DNA from: Actinacidiphila bryophytorum
GTDB lineage: Bacteria > Actinomycetota > Actinomycetes > Streptomycetales > Streptomycetaceae
Reading direction: 5' to 3'
Assembly: GCF_016916835.1 (NCBI RefSeq)
Contig: NZ_JAFFIX010000013.1
Span: 1-64,000, forward strand
DNA length: 64,000 bases
A program made the position numbers and the translations under genes. Shown here in pieces: positions 50,469 to 59,100 of the stretch (position 1 is its first letter; each line of letters starts with the position of its first letter). The notes under the pieces were generated by a model. That model was not told the origin of the DNA and searched no databases. It saw only the letters and a list, made by a program, of their open reading frames with translations.

Positions 50469-51338
50469 ATGATACTGGTCACCGGCGGCACCGGAAACGT
50501 CGGCCGTGAGCTGGTCAGGCAGCTCGACGCGGCAGGCGCGGACTTCCGCGTCCTCGTACGGGACCCGGCCCGCGCCGCCGCCGTACTTCCGGCCGGCGCC
50601 GAGCGCGTCACCGGCGACCTGGCCGTACCGGCCACGCTGGCCGCGGCCTTCGCCGGGGCGGAGCGGCTGTTCCTGCTCACCCCGGGCATCGGCAGCGACA
50701 CCACAGTGAACGCGGTCGCCGCCGCGCACACCGCGGGCATACGGCACATCGTGCAGCTGTCCTCGACCAACGTGCTGGGCGACCCGATGCCCGCGATGGG
50801 CCGCTGGCACCACGAGCGCGAGCAGATCGTCGGCGCCTGCGGCATACCGGCCACCGTGCTGCGGCCCGGCGGCTTCATGACCAACGCGCTGGACTGGCTC
50901 CCCACGATCCGCGAGGGCGGCTACGTCCTGGACCCGGTCGGCCCGGGCCGCATCGCACCGATCGACCCGGCCGACATCGCCGCGGTCGCGGCGCTGGCCC
51001 TCACCGGCGAGGGCCACGAGGGCCGGCAGTACGCACTCACCGGAGCCGAGGCCCTCACCGTGGCCGAGCAGGTGGCGGTCATCTCGGCCGCCGCGGGGCG
51101 GCCGATCGCCGTACGCCCCGCGCTGACCGAGCAGGAGGTGGTGGCCGCCCGCTTCCCCGACGGCGCGCCGCCCGCGCTGGCCGCGGCGCTGGTCGAAGGC
51201 TTCGCCCTGCTGCGCGCCGACACCGAGGGCCTGCGCACCGACACGGTGGAACGGCTCCTCGGCCGCAAGCCGGCCACCTTCGCGGACTGGTGCGCCCGCC
51301 ATGCCGACGTCTTCCGGCAGGGGTCAGCGGGACAGTGA
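50469..51338 (+). CDS. NmrA-like NAD(P)-binding protein
   Basis: This 289-residue atypical short-chain dehydrogenase of the NmrA/QOR2-like group has the N-terminal nucleotide motif MILVTGGTGNVGRELVRQL, VLVRDP, and LSSTNVLGDP, then RPGGFMTNALDWLPTIREGG. The active-site Tyr-x-x-x-Lys is not conserved, as usual in this group, which often senses redox state rather than catalysing. GAGGGG lies 6 nt before the ATG. It is under the divergent MarR regulator. Its last 15 bp overlap the convergent transpeptidase gene. Confidence 0.9.
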   Translation: MILVTGGTGNVGRELVRQLDAAGADFRVLVRDPARAAAVLPAGAERVTGDLAVPATLAAAFAGAERLFLLTPGIGSDTTVNAVAAAHTAGIRHIVQLSSTNVLGDPMPAMGRWHHEREQIVGACGIPATVLRPGGFMTNALDWLPTIREGGYVLDPVGPGRIAPIDPADIAAVAALALTGEGHEGRQYALTGAEALTVAEQVAVISAAAGRPIAVRPALTEQEVVAARFPDGAPPALAAALVEGFALLRADTEGLRTDTVERLLGRKPATFADWCARHADVFRQGSAGQ

Positions 51339-52103
51339 GGCCGCGTCACCCATCACGACGACCGGGTGCAGGGCCGGGTCGAGGGTCGCCAGCAGCTGCT
51401 TCATGTGCGTCTCGGACACGCTGACGCAGCCGTGCGTGGGGCCGCCGTGGTCGACGTGCAGCCAGATGCCGCCGCCCCGCGACTCGCCCATCGGCCGCGT
51501 CCAGTCCAGCGGCGAGACCCCGGTCTTGCGGTTGTAGTCGATCGCGACGACGTAGTCGAAGGACCCGGCCAGCGGCTCACCGCGGAAGCCGCGCCCGCCG
51601 ACGTGGAATCCGCGCGAGTGGTGGTAGGGCAGCTTGCTGCCCGGGTCGGCGCGCAGGCCGCCCGCGTCGGAGAGGGTGAACACCCCGATCGGGGAGCGCA
51701 GGTCGCCGCCGTGGTGGTCGTCGGTCCAGCCGTCCTTGGCATTGTGCGCGGGCCAGGCGGCGCCCGGCTGCCAGCCGCCGTCCGCGGTCCGCAGGTAGAG
51801 GACGACCGTGGCGTCCGAGGAGTCCCGCGACCGCCCGGTCACCAGCACGACCTGCGAGGTCTGCTGCGGTATTCGCGCCAGCGTCTGCGGCCCGACGCCC
51901 GCCAGCTGCCGCGGCGGCGCGGTCGTGACGGTCGGCGCCTGCGCGGTCGTGGCGGCCGGGCCCGGCGGCAGGTCGTCGGCGACGGCCGGGGCGGCGGCCC
52001 GGTGCTGCGCGGCGGAGCCGAGGTGCGGTGTGCAGCCGGCGAGTACGGCGAAGGCCGCCGCGCCCAGCCCGGTCAGCAGGGCGCGCGGGGTGGGGGAAGG
52101 CAT
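51324..52103 (-). CDS. L,D-transpeptidase (YkuD) lipoprotein
   Basis: This 259-residue exported lipoprotein (lipobox LAGCT) probably forms 3-3 peptidoglycan cross-links or attaches proteins to the wall. The catalytic signature is IWLHVDHGGPTHGCVSVSE, with Cys as nucleophile and His upstream. Preceding strands (SPIGVFTLSDAGGLRADPGS) are typical of the family. A Pro/Thr/Ala-rich linker of ~40 residues follows the lipid anchor. It is convergent with, and overlaps by 15 bp, the NmrA-like gene. Confidence 0.92.
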   Translation of the reverse strand: MPSPTPRALLTGLGAAAFAVLAGCTPHLGSAAQHRAAAPAVADDLPPGPAATTAQAPTVTTAPPRQLAGVGPQTLARIPQQTSQVVLVTGRSRDSSDATVVLYLRTADGGWQPGAAWPAHNAKDGWTDDHHGGDLRSPIGVFTLSDAGGLRADPGSKLPYHHSRGFHVGGRGFRGEPLAGSFDYVVAIDYNRKTGVSPLDWTRPMGESRGGGIWLHVDHGGPTHGCVSVSETHMKQLLATLDPALHPVVVMGDAASLSR

Positions 52104-52283
52104 GGGTGGAGCCCTTCGGGTGCAAGGAGGGTGCGGAGGAGGGGGTCACGCGGACGGCGGCGGACCGGTGCCGCCCGCGTCGGGACCGCGCGGGGCGCGG
52201 CCGGTGCGTGAGTCAGTGCCCATACCTGTCCAACCGCCTGGCACCGCCCGCAGGTTGCCTCCCCATCGGCGCACGCCGGAGGA

Positions 52284-53472
52284 TCAGCCGACGGCGAGCG
52301 GTTTGCCGCGTCTTCCCGTGAGGTGGAGCGCGAGCGCGATGTCGTGGACACCGTTGACGCCGTTGGCGCTCTCGGCGGGTGCGCTCCGTTGGATCGGGAG
52401 CGGGAGACCAGAGGCGAGCGCAGGCGCGACTCCGCCTTCCTGAGCGCGGCACGCACGGTCGTGTCGTGCACGCCGAGTTCGACTGCGGCTGCGGACACGT
52501 CGAGGCCGCGGTCGATCCAGTTCGTGACGACGCCGAGCAGGCGGTCTCCCGTCGCGTCGTCGCCCATCCGTGCCGGCAGGTCTCCGGCCCAGATCTGGAG
52601 ATGGGCGCGGAGCTGTTCCGGCAGGGGGACCGCCGCCGGGGGCTCCGCGCCGGGTGCGGCTTCGACCAGGCTGTCGATACGCAGGGCGAGGTCCAGCGTC
52701 ATGCGGGCGTCGAGCCGGTTCAGGTCCAGGCCGAGGGCGTTTCCCGCCATGCCGAACCGGGAGCCGACCGTGTTCCGGTGCAGCGCCAGCACACGTGCCG
52801 CACCGCAGGGTCCGAACGGCAGCCAGAACCTGAGCGTTTTCAGCAGGTCGGCCCGGCGCAGGTCCCGCCGGCCGCCCGGACCCCCGGCGCCTCCCAGGGG
52901 CGCCAGGCGGGCGGCGGCCCAAAGGCGGGCGGCTGCGGGGTTCAGCAGGATGATGATCTGACTGTCGTCCACGGGACATGCCGTGACCAGGGCCGAGGAG
53001 GCGATCGACAGGGGTGCGGCGGCACACTGGGCCGGCAGCACCTGACCGGACATGAGCATCTGCGGCACCGCCGCCCGATAGGGTGTGCCCCGGCATCGGT
53101 GCCGCGTTCTTCCAGCCAGGTGCCCAGGACGGACCCGGCTCACCAGGGCGGTCGCCTCGGTGACCGGGGCGGGCCAGGACGCCCGTGCGGGCCGGGCGAC
53201 GACCAGGACGTGCGGCGGGTTCGGGCCGAGCGCGTACATCCGCAGGCTGTGCGCGCCGACGTCGGCCGCCACGACCTGCACCCGGCCGTCGCCCAGCGCT
53301 GCTCCGCCGGGACCGCCAGGCCCGTGAGGTCGGGTTGCCGTTACGGCTCGGTCAGGCAGACGCGGCTGCCCGTGACCTGGGAGAGCCAGTCCACCACGCC
53401 CTGCACGCTGTCCACGTTCCAGGTGAGGTACGCGGCACGGGTGGCAAGGTCCTTCAGACGGGCGCCGCCCAC
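52284..53472 (-). pseudogene. Decayed PucR-family regulator (frameshifts and a stop)
   Basis: Homology-like segments lie in all three minus-strand frames. Frame one (53472-53341) reads RLKDLATRAAYLTWNVDSVQ and GSRVCLTEP, then a TAA stop followed by RQPDLTGLAVPAEQ. Frame two (from about 53290 to 52400) reads GRVQVVAADVGAHSLRMYAL, PHVLVVARPA, AVPQMLMSGQVLPAQ and the PucR helix-turn-helix LHRNTVGSRFGMAGNALGLD, then ELGVHDTTVRAALRKAESRL. Frame three, at the end, reads SANGVNGVHDIALALHLTG. At least two frameshifts, one stop and a probable internal deletion after VLPAQ are needed, so the regulator is unlikely to be functional. Confidence 0.75.
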
Positions 53473-53525
53473 CCGGCCCCGGCGGCACCGGAAGCAGCCG
53501 GGGCCGGCCCGGGACACAGGGCTGC

Positions 53526-54506
53526 TCAGTGGGAGAACCCGCAGAAGAGCGAGCCGGCACCCTTCAGCCGCTGCATCATCGGGGCGACTTCGAGGTGCTG
53601 GATCTCGTCCATCTTGCCGAGGCGGAGGGACATGTAGTCGTACAGGCCGTCGATGTCCCCGCACGCGACACCGGCGACGAGACTGACCGAACCGGTCGTG
53701 GCCGACACGAAGCTGACTTCCGGATGGGTGGCGATCTCCCGTCCGATCCGCTCGACAGCGGACGGGCGGGCGGAGATCCACAGCACCGCCTCCGCCTGCA
53801 GCCCCATGAACTCGGACTTGATCTCGACGTCGAAGAAGAGCGCACCCGTGGCCCGCAGATTCTCCACGCGGCGCTGCACAGTTGACGGGGACCACCCGGT
53901 CATCTGGCCGAGCTGCGGATAGCTCGCCCGGCCGTCGACCGCCAGTTCCGACATGATCAGGACATCCGCCTCGCTCAGTCTCACCGGTCCGAAGGACTCG
54001 GCTGTCGGAAGGCGAAGCTGCTTGACCTGCACCGGGTCAAGGGTGTCCGCTCCGAGGAACCAGTTGACGGCGCCCCCGAGATACGTGCGGAGCACACAGT
54101 AGGCCCTCACCGAGACGACCTTGGGGGTGCGCAGGAGCTTGTCGACGAGCGGGGCCTCCGCCAGGCGGAATCCGACGGTGCGGACGGAGCACACGATCTC
54201 CGTCCCCGCCGAGGCCAGGCTCACCCAGGCCGTGTCCGAGCGACGGGCGATGACCCCGGCAAGCGAGGCTGCGGCATCGGGAACACACTGGATGCGCAGC
54301 AGCCAGACGGCCTGGCCCAGCCGCTGGGCGTTGGGCACGCCGACCACCCGCAGGGCCCCGCTCGCCTGCATCCTGCGGTAGCGCCGTGCCACCGTCTGAT
54401 CCGAGACACCGAGTACCCCGGCGATCACCTTGAACGACGCCCGCCCGTCCAGATGAAGAGCGTGGACGATCTTTCTGTCGAGCGCTTCGACGTACACCGG
54501 ATCCAT
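53526..54506 (-). CDS. Lrp/AsnC-family regulator with duplicated domains
   Basis: This 326-residue protein has two AsnC-type helix-turn-helix units (DGRASFKVIAGVLGVSDQTV at residues ~18-40, and DGRASYPQLGQMTGWSPSTV at ~175) and two ligand-sensing regions, the second with TTGSVSLVAGVACGDIDGLY. This tandem layout is common in Streptomyces. The ATG at 54506 shares a base with the stop of the upstream remnant (TGATG). It is the only intact gene in a stretch of decayed genes, and its target and ligand are unknown. Confidence 0.9.
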   Translation of the reverse strand: MDPVYVEALDRKIVHALHLDGRASFKVIAGVLGVSDQTVARRYRRMQASGALRVVGVPNAQRLGQAVWLLRIQCVPDAAASLAGVIARRSDTAWVSLASAGTEIVCSVRTVGFRLAEAPLVDKLLRTPKVVSVRAYCVLRTYLGGAVNWFLGADTLDPVQVKQLRLPTAESFGPVRLSEADVLIMSELAVDGRASYPQLGQMTGWSPSTVQRRVENLRATGALFFDVEIKSEFMGLQAEAVLWISARPSAVERIGREIATHPEVSFVSATTGSVSLVAGVACGDIDGLYDYMSLRLGKMDEIQHLEVAPMMQRLKGAGSLFCGFSH

Positions 54507-54850
54507 CACAGAGCGGTCCCCAGGAGAGCGAGGGCGGCCCACATGATCTTGTGGTCGTGGGCGAGTGCGCACCCGTGGCGCCGGCACATCCCGGCGACGA
54601 TGTTCAGGCCGCGGCCCGACTCCGCGGTGTCGTCGGGCGTGCCGACAATCCTCCACTGACGCAGAGCGGTGCGGGTGTGCAGCCGCGCCGCCCTCGCGGA
54701 CGGCTCGGCCAGGGGGAGCGTGAGCCATCCGGTGTGCCGGGCGCCGGCCTTCGGCTCGGGTGCCGGCGTACCTGCGACGACGGCGTCGTCCGTAATCCCC
54801 ACAGCTGCGCTACCAGTCACCAAGACCACCCTCCGTGGTGCGTGAGCCAT
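54506..54850 (-). pseudogene. Internally deleted anti-sigma-type HATPase remnant
   Basis: The 114-residue frame contains the N-terminal helix of an RsbW/HATPase_c_2 protein (ARAARLHTRTALRQWRIVGT) and its C-terminal end (SGRGLNIVAGMCRRHGCALA, then KIMWAAL). The central ATP-binding part, normally ELVTNAVRH and the following ~50 residues, is absent. The frame is continuous, so the loss was an in-frame deletion. Without the N-box the protein cannot bind ATP normally. It could be a relic or a short domain of new function. Translation is coupled to the Lrp gene. Confidence 0.65.
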
Positions 54851-55648
54851 CGACGTTAGGAGCACGCGACCGACATACCAACGTTGTCCGTGCACACTTG
54901 GCGGCGCGATCGCGCTCCGTCTGCACATTCGGGCGCCCCGGCTGTGCATGTCGAGCGTCGGCCGCGCACCGGATCCTCCGGATGCACAACAGCGCGCCAG
55001 CGACGCACGGGCAGGCCGCGACTCGGGTGGACATGGCATGTCCGGCTGGTTCCTGGATCGCCCGACCGTTCCGGCCACCGGTGCGGCGGCCGGTACCGGG
55101 GCGCGGAAGGGGGCGGGGTCGGACATGTGCTCGCACGCGTCGAGCGGGCAGCCCGTGCCACCGCAGGACATACAGCGGTCGCTCGGAGAGCCGCCGCCAG
55201 ATCGTACGGGGGAACGACTGACGGCGGCCCGCCCGGGGGATGTGCGACATCCCCCCGTCTCACCTCGTCAGGTGCCCTCGGCGAGGCGTTGGATGAATTC
55301 TGCCTCCCCAAGATCACGTTCCCGACCGCCACGGAGCGGGAATGCAGGATTTCCCCCGCAGCGTCCGCAGGTTGACGAAAACGGGCGGCCTTCGCGCCGG
55401 GAGTGGGAAATTCCGCCCCCGGCCGCACGGGCGCCCCGACTGCCGGCGGGCGGGGCAGGAGCCGGCCGCTCCCGGCCACCGCCGCCGACTGTTTGCGTCA
55501 GCTCAGGCTCGCGGGCGTCGGATCCCTGCGGAATTCGATCTGCATCTGGACCTCCCGCCACCGCGAACGGATTCTTCGACCTCGACCGGGCGGCACCCGC
55601 GCGGCCATGGAGCCGGCTCATGGCACTTCGATGAGCAGGAGCAGAGAC
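54851..55648. other. 798-bp stretch without a convincing gene
   Basis: All open frames here are Arg/Pro/Ser-rich, lack domains or signal peptides, overlap one another on both strands and have no good ribosome-binding sites. One perfect hairpin is present (55235-55255). The stretch lies between two degraded genes and is probably decayed or non-coding DNA. I see no tRNA, repeat array or mobile-element end. Confidence 0.6.
55235..55255. other. Perfect 9-bp hairpin
   Basis: GGGGGATGT and ACATCCCCC surround a GCG loop. On the plus strand it could act as a terminator-like structure, and as DNA it is a perfect inverted repeat that could be an operator. No gene ends nearby. Confidence 0.5.
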
Positions 55649-55859
55649 ATGCAGCGCAAACTGATGGGAATAGGGGCAACCGTCGTCGCGGCGGTCGGGG
55701 CGCGCGTGTTCGCGACGTCGGCGTCTGCCAGCGTCGCCCCTCCCGTCGACCGCCTCGCAGCACGACATCCCCGAGGGCGGAACGCTGGTGCAGGTGTCCG
55801 TCTGGGGGCCGGGTGACCAGGCCACCTCCACGAAGTACACCTTCACCAACGACCACTGA
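55649..55859 (+). pseudogene. Frameshifted small secreted protein gene
   Basis: ATG at 55649 opens a signal peptide (MQRKLMGIGATVVAAVGARV, then FATSASASVAPP). In that frame the rest is Arg-rich and ends at 55816. Shifting one base near 55740-55750 gives a protein-like continuation ASQHDIPEGGTLVQVSVWGP and then TSTKYTFTNDH, stopping at 55859 just before a terminator. A single-base insertion or deletion has therefore split the gene, unless the sequence has an error. The PEG-containing strand resembles the secreted proteins at 61063 and 63072. Confidence 0.65.
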
Positions 55860-55881
55860 AGCACCATACGGCCGGGCTGAG

Positions 55882-55907
55882 CGGTGGGCCGGGAGACCGG
55901 CCCGCCG
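55882..55907 (+). terminator. Hairpin after the frameshifted secreted gene
   Basis: CGGTGGGCCGG pairs with CCGGCCCGCCG (11 bp, one G-U) around a GAGA loop, 23 bp after the shifted-frame stop codon. This supports 55859 as the original gene end. Confidence 0.65.
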
Positions 55908-56015
55908 TCAGATCGTGCGGCTGCGTGCCATCCGTCAGGTGGCGGCCGATGTGTGGGGACATCGCTCGGAAAACGAGGCGCTGGACGCAGATTCCCGCGC
56001 TCGGTGACGGGGCCG

Positions 56016-56088
56016 TTGACGGCGTACAACCCCCTGGTTACGATCCACGGTCGTACGAGATCCGTACTTTATTTTCGCCGTACGAGAG
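56016..56088 (+). promoter_or_regulatory. Promoter and direct repeats before the large secreted enzyme
   Basis: TTGACG (56016-56021) and TACGAT (56039-56044) are spaced by 17 bp. Transcription should start near 56051, at the first of two direct CGTACGAGA repeats (56052-56060 and 56079-56087), whose CGTACG core is itself palindromic. The leader would be about 120 nt. The repeats may be a regulator-binding site. The rest of 55860-56173 contains only the preceding terminator. Confidence 0.6.
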
Positions 56089-56173
56089 TCCGTCACGCAC
56101 TGATGTGAATCCAGGAAACGCCGTCCGACCGCCCGGCATGGGCGGTTCCCCTCCGGTCAACGTGAGGCCACAC

Positions 56174-59100
56174 ATGCGTATCAGACAGAAAGCTGCCGTC
56201 GCGGGGATATTCACCCTGCTTTCGGCAGTCATCGCGGCGGGCACCGCAGGCGCGGCGCCCGGTGCGCAGGCCGGCACACCACCCGGCGGCGCTCCCCCGG
56301 CCGCGGCGGCACCGGGGGCGCCCGCGGTGAGGAGCGGGGGTCCTGCGGACCGGGCACTCGCGCCCGACCGCGATCTGGCCAAGGGCTGGAAAAGCTCCCG
56401 GGACCGGGCGGTGACCCTCGCACCCGACGCCGACGGCCTGCACGTCCTGGCCGCCGACAGCACGGACGCCTACGCCTGGCACACCGTCACCACCCTGTCG
56501 GAGAGCGGCTTCGACACCGACCTGTGGATCGGCAACTACTGCCTCGCCGACCGCGCCCACGCCTTCGTGGTCTACGCGCCACGGGCGTTCACCAACACCG
56601 AGAACCTGATGGAGCGCGGCGCCTTCACCGCCGTCGTCGATCTCGACACCGGGGCGGTGCGGAAGCTGCCGCTCAACGGCACACTCGCCTACTTCGACCC
56701 GGCCTGCGACACCGCGTCGCACAGCGCGGTCTTCACCCAGGTCGCGGACGGCAGCACCCGCCTGGTCACCGTCGACACCGCCGGCCGGACGGTGGCCACG
56801 ACCACCGCAGCGGGCGAGATCACCTCGGCCGTTCCCTCGGGCACCGGCCTCCTGGCCGCCGACGGGCACCGGGTGGTGCGGATCGACCGGCAGGGCCGCA
56901 AGACCACCGTGGCGACGACGTCCGGCGTCCCGTCCGCGATCCACCAGGACTCCGGCGGCGGCGTCGACTTCCTCGACCGGACCGCGAGCCAGGAGTCCGC
57001 CCGCCGCACGGCGGGGGGCACCACCCGGATCCTCGCGACGGGTGCGATCGGCTCGCTGGGGCTGGACCAGGGCCTCGCCGGCCAGGTGTTCCTGACCGGC
57101 GCGCCCACGACCACGTCGTCGCTGCCCTCCCAGGTGCGGCGGGTGGCGGCGCCGGCCGGTGGCGACCTGTCCAGCGAGGGCCGGCTCTCGGTGGCCCAGG
57201 CGATCTCCCCCGGCCTGCGCACCCACGTCGAACACCCCGTCGCCGGGACGGGGACACCGCCGGCCGACGGCACCGTGCAGATCTCGGCAAAGGTCACCGG
57301 CACCGCCAGGACACTCGACTTCGCCGCCGACCCCCGTCCGGCGACGGCCACTGCGGCAGGCGGCGGCAAGGCGCAGTCGCCGTCCCTGACCGGCGGCCCT
57401 GGCACAGGCGCAGGCACGGGCAAGGCCAGGGCGGTGCCGAACGCCGGGTCCCCGACCTCGACGGTGGACACCGACCGCACCTGCGCGATCGCCCGCAACG
57501 ACCCGACGCTGCAGGCGTACCAGCCGACGCCCAACCAGGTGGAGTGGGCCGTCGACATGGCGATCCGCGGCGACCTGACCTCGACGTACCTCCAGGAGAC
57601 GGACTGGCGTTCCCGGGAGGGCCTGGGCAGTTCCAACCCTCAGGGGATGTTCCCGCTGCCCCCGCTGACCGGCGGCGGGCGCATCCCGGCGCAGGTGCTG
57701 CTGGGCATCCTCACCCAGGAGTCCAACCTGTGGCAGGCCGAGAGCGGCGCGCTGCCCGGCCAGTCCTCCAGCCCGATCACCGGCAACTTCTACGGCCACG
57801 ACAGCGACGCCACCGGCCAGGGGGTCTGGAAGATCGACTGGTCGAACACCGACTGCGGCTACGGCATCGGGCAGATCACCGACGGCATGAAGATCGGGTC
57901 GACGTCGCTGACCGCCGCCCAGCAGAAGGCCGTGGCGCTCGACTACGCGGCCAACATCGCTGAGGCCGCCAGGATCCTGGCCACCAAGTGGAACGAACTC
58001 CAGGCCTCGTCGGTGAACATCACCATCAACAACAACAGCGCATCCGCGATCGAGGACTGGTTCGCGGCGGTGTGGGACTACAACTCGGGATTCAACCCGC
58101 CGGGCCAGGACCCCTCCGGCTTCTGGGGACTCGGGTGGCTCAACAACCCGGCCAACCCGCTCTACCCGCCGGACCGGCACGCGTTCCTCGACGGCAACAC
58201 CTACGCCGACGCGGCACACCCCGAGCGCTGGCCCTACGAGGAGAAGGTGATGGGCTGGGCGGCCTGGCCCATCGACACCGGGCACTCCTACACCAGCGAC
58301 GGCCACGAGCAGCTGCCGACCGACTCCGGCTACGGCACCGCCGGCTACACCGCCGCCTGGTGGGCCGGGGACAACGCGGACGTCGCCAACTACAACCGGA
58401 GCATGGTCAAGCCGCCGCTCGACACCTTCTGCCAGCCGGGCGTCAACGACTGCGACGTCAGCAGCCCGCCCACGTGCGAGACCGACGGCCTGCACGACAA
58501 GACCTGCGACCCCAAGCACTGGTGGAGCAAACCCGCCACCTGGAAGACGGACTGCTCCACCACCTGCGGCCACGAGTCCCTCAAGTACGTGACGCTGCGC
58601 ACGGAACCCGGCAACGCGGACAGCGCCACCCCCGACTGCAACCCCAGCAAGATCCCCGCCAACTCGCTGCTCATCGACTCGGTCTCCGGCACCGTTCCGC
58701 CGCTGCGCAGCGGCTGCACCAAGACCTGGACCGACGCCGGCACCCTCTCGTTCAGCTTCGACGCGGACAGCGACAACCACTACGAGGCCAAGGCGGACCT
58801 GCACCAGATCGGCGGCGGTTTCGGCGACCACTTCTGGTACGCCCACACCCGCAACTCCGACACGGGCGTGGTCAAGACCAACGACCCGATCACCGACTAC
58901 TCGCTGCCGCCGAAGGCCCAGGGCGCCATGGCAATCCGCGGTACGTGGCAGCTGTCGCAGAACATCAGCAAGTGGGCGCGGGTGTGGGTCCACATCCCCG
59001 CCACCGGCGCCACCAGCCAGCAGGCCATCTACGCCATCCACACCGGCAGCACCAGCGGTCAGCCCAAGTACCGCATGGTGAACATGTCCGTGCGCAAGGA

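Noticed and set aside
54835..55640. Several 120-250-codon frames on both strands
   Set aside because: They overlap one another, are Arg/Pro-rich, and show no signal peptide, domain or ribosome-binding site.
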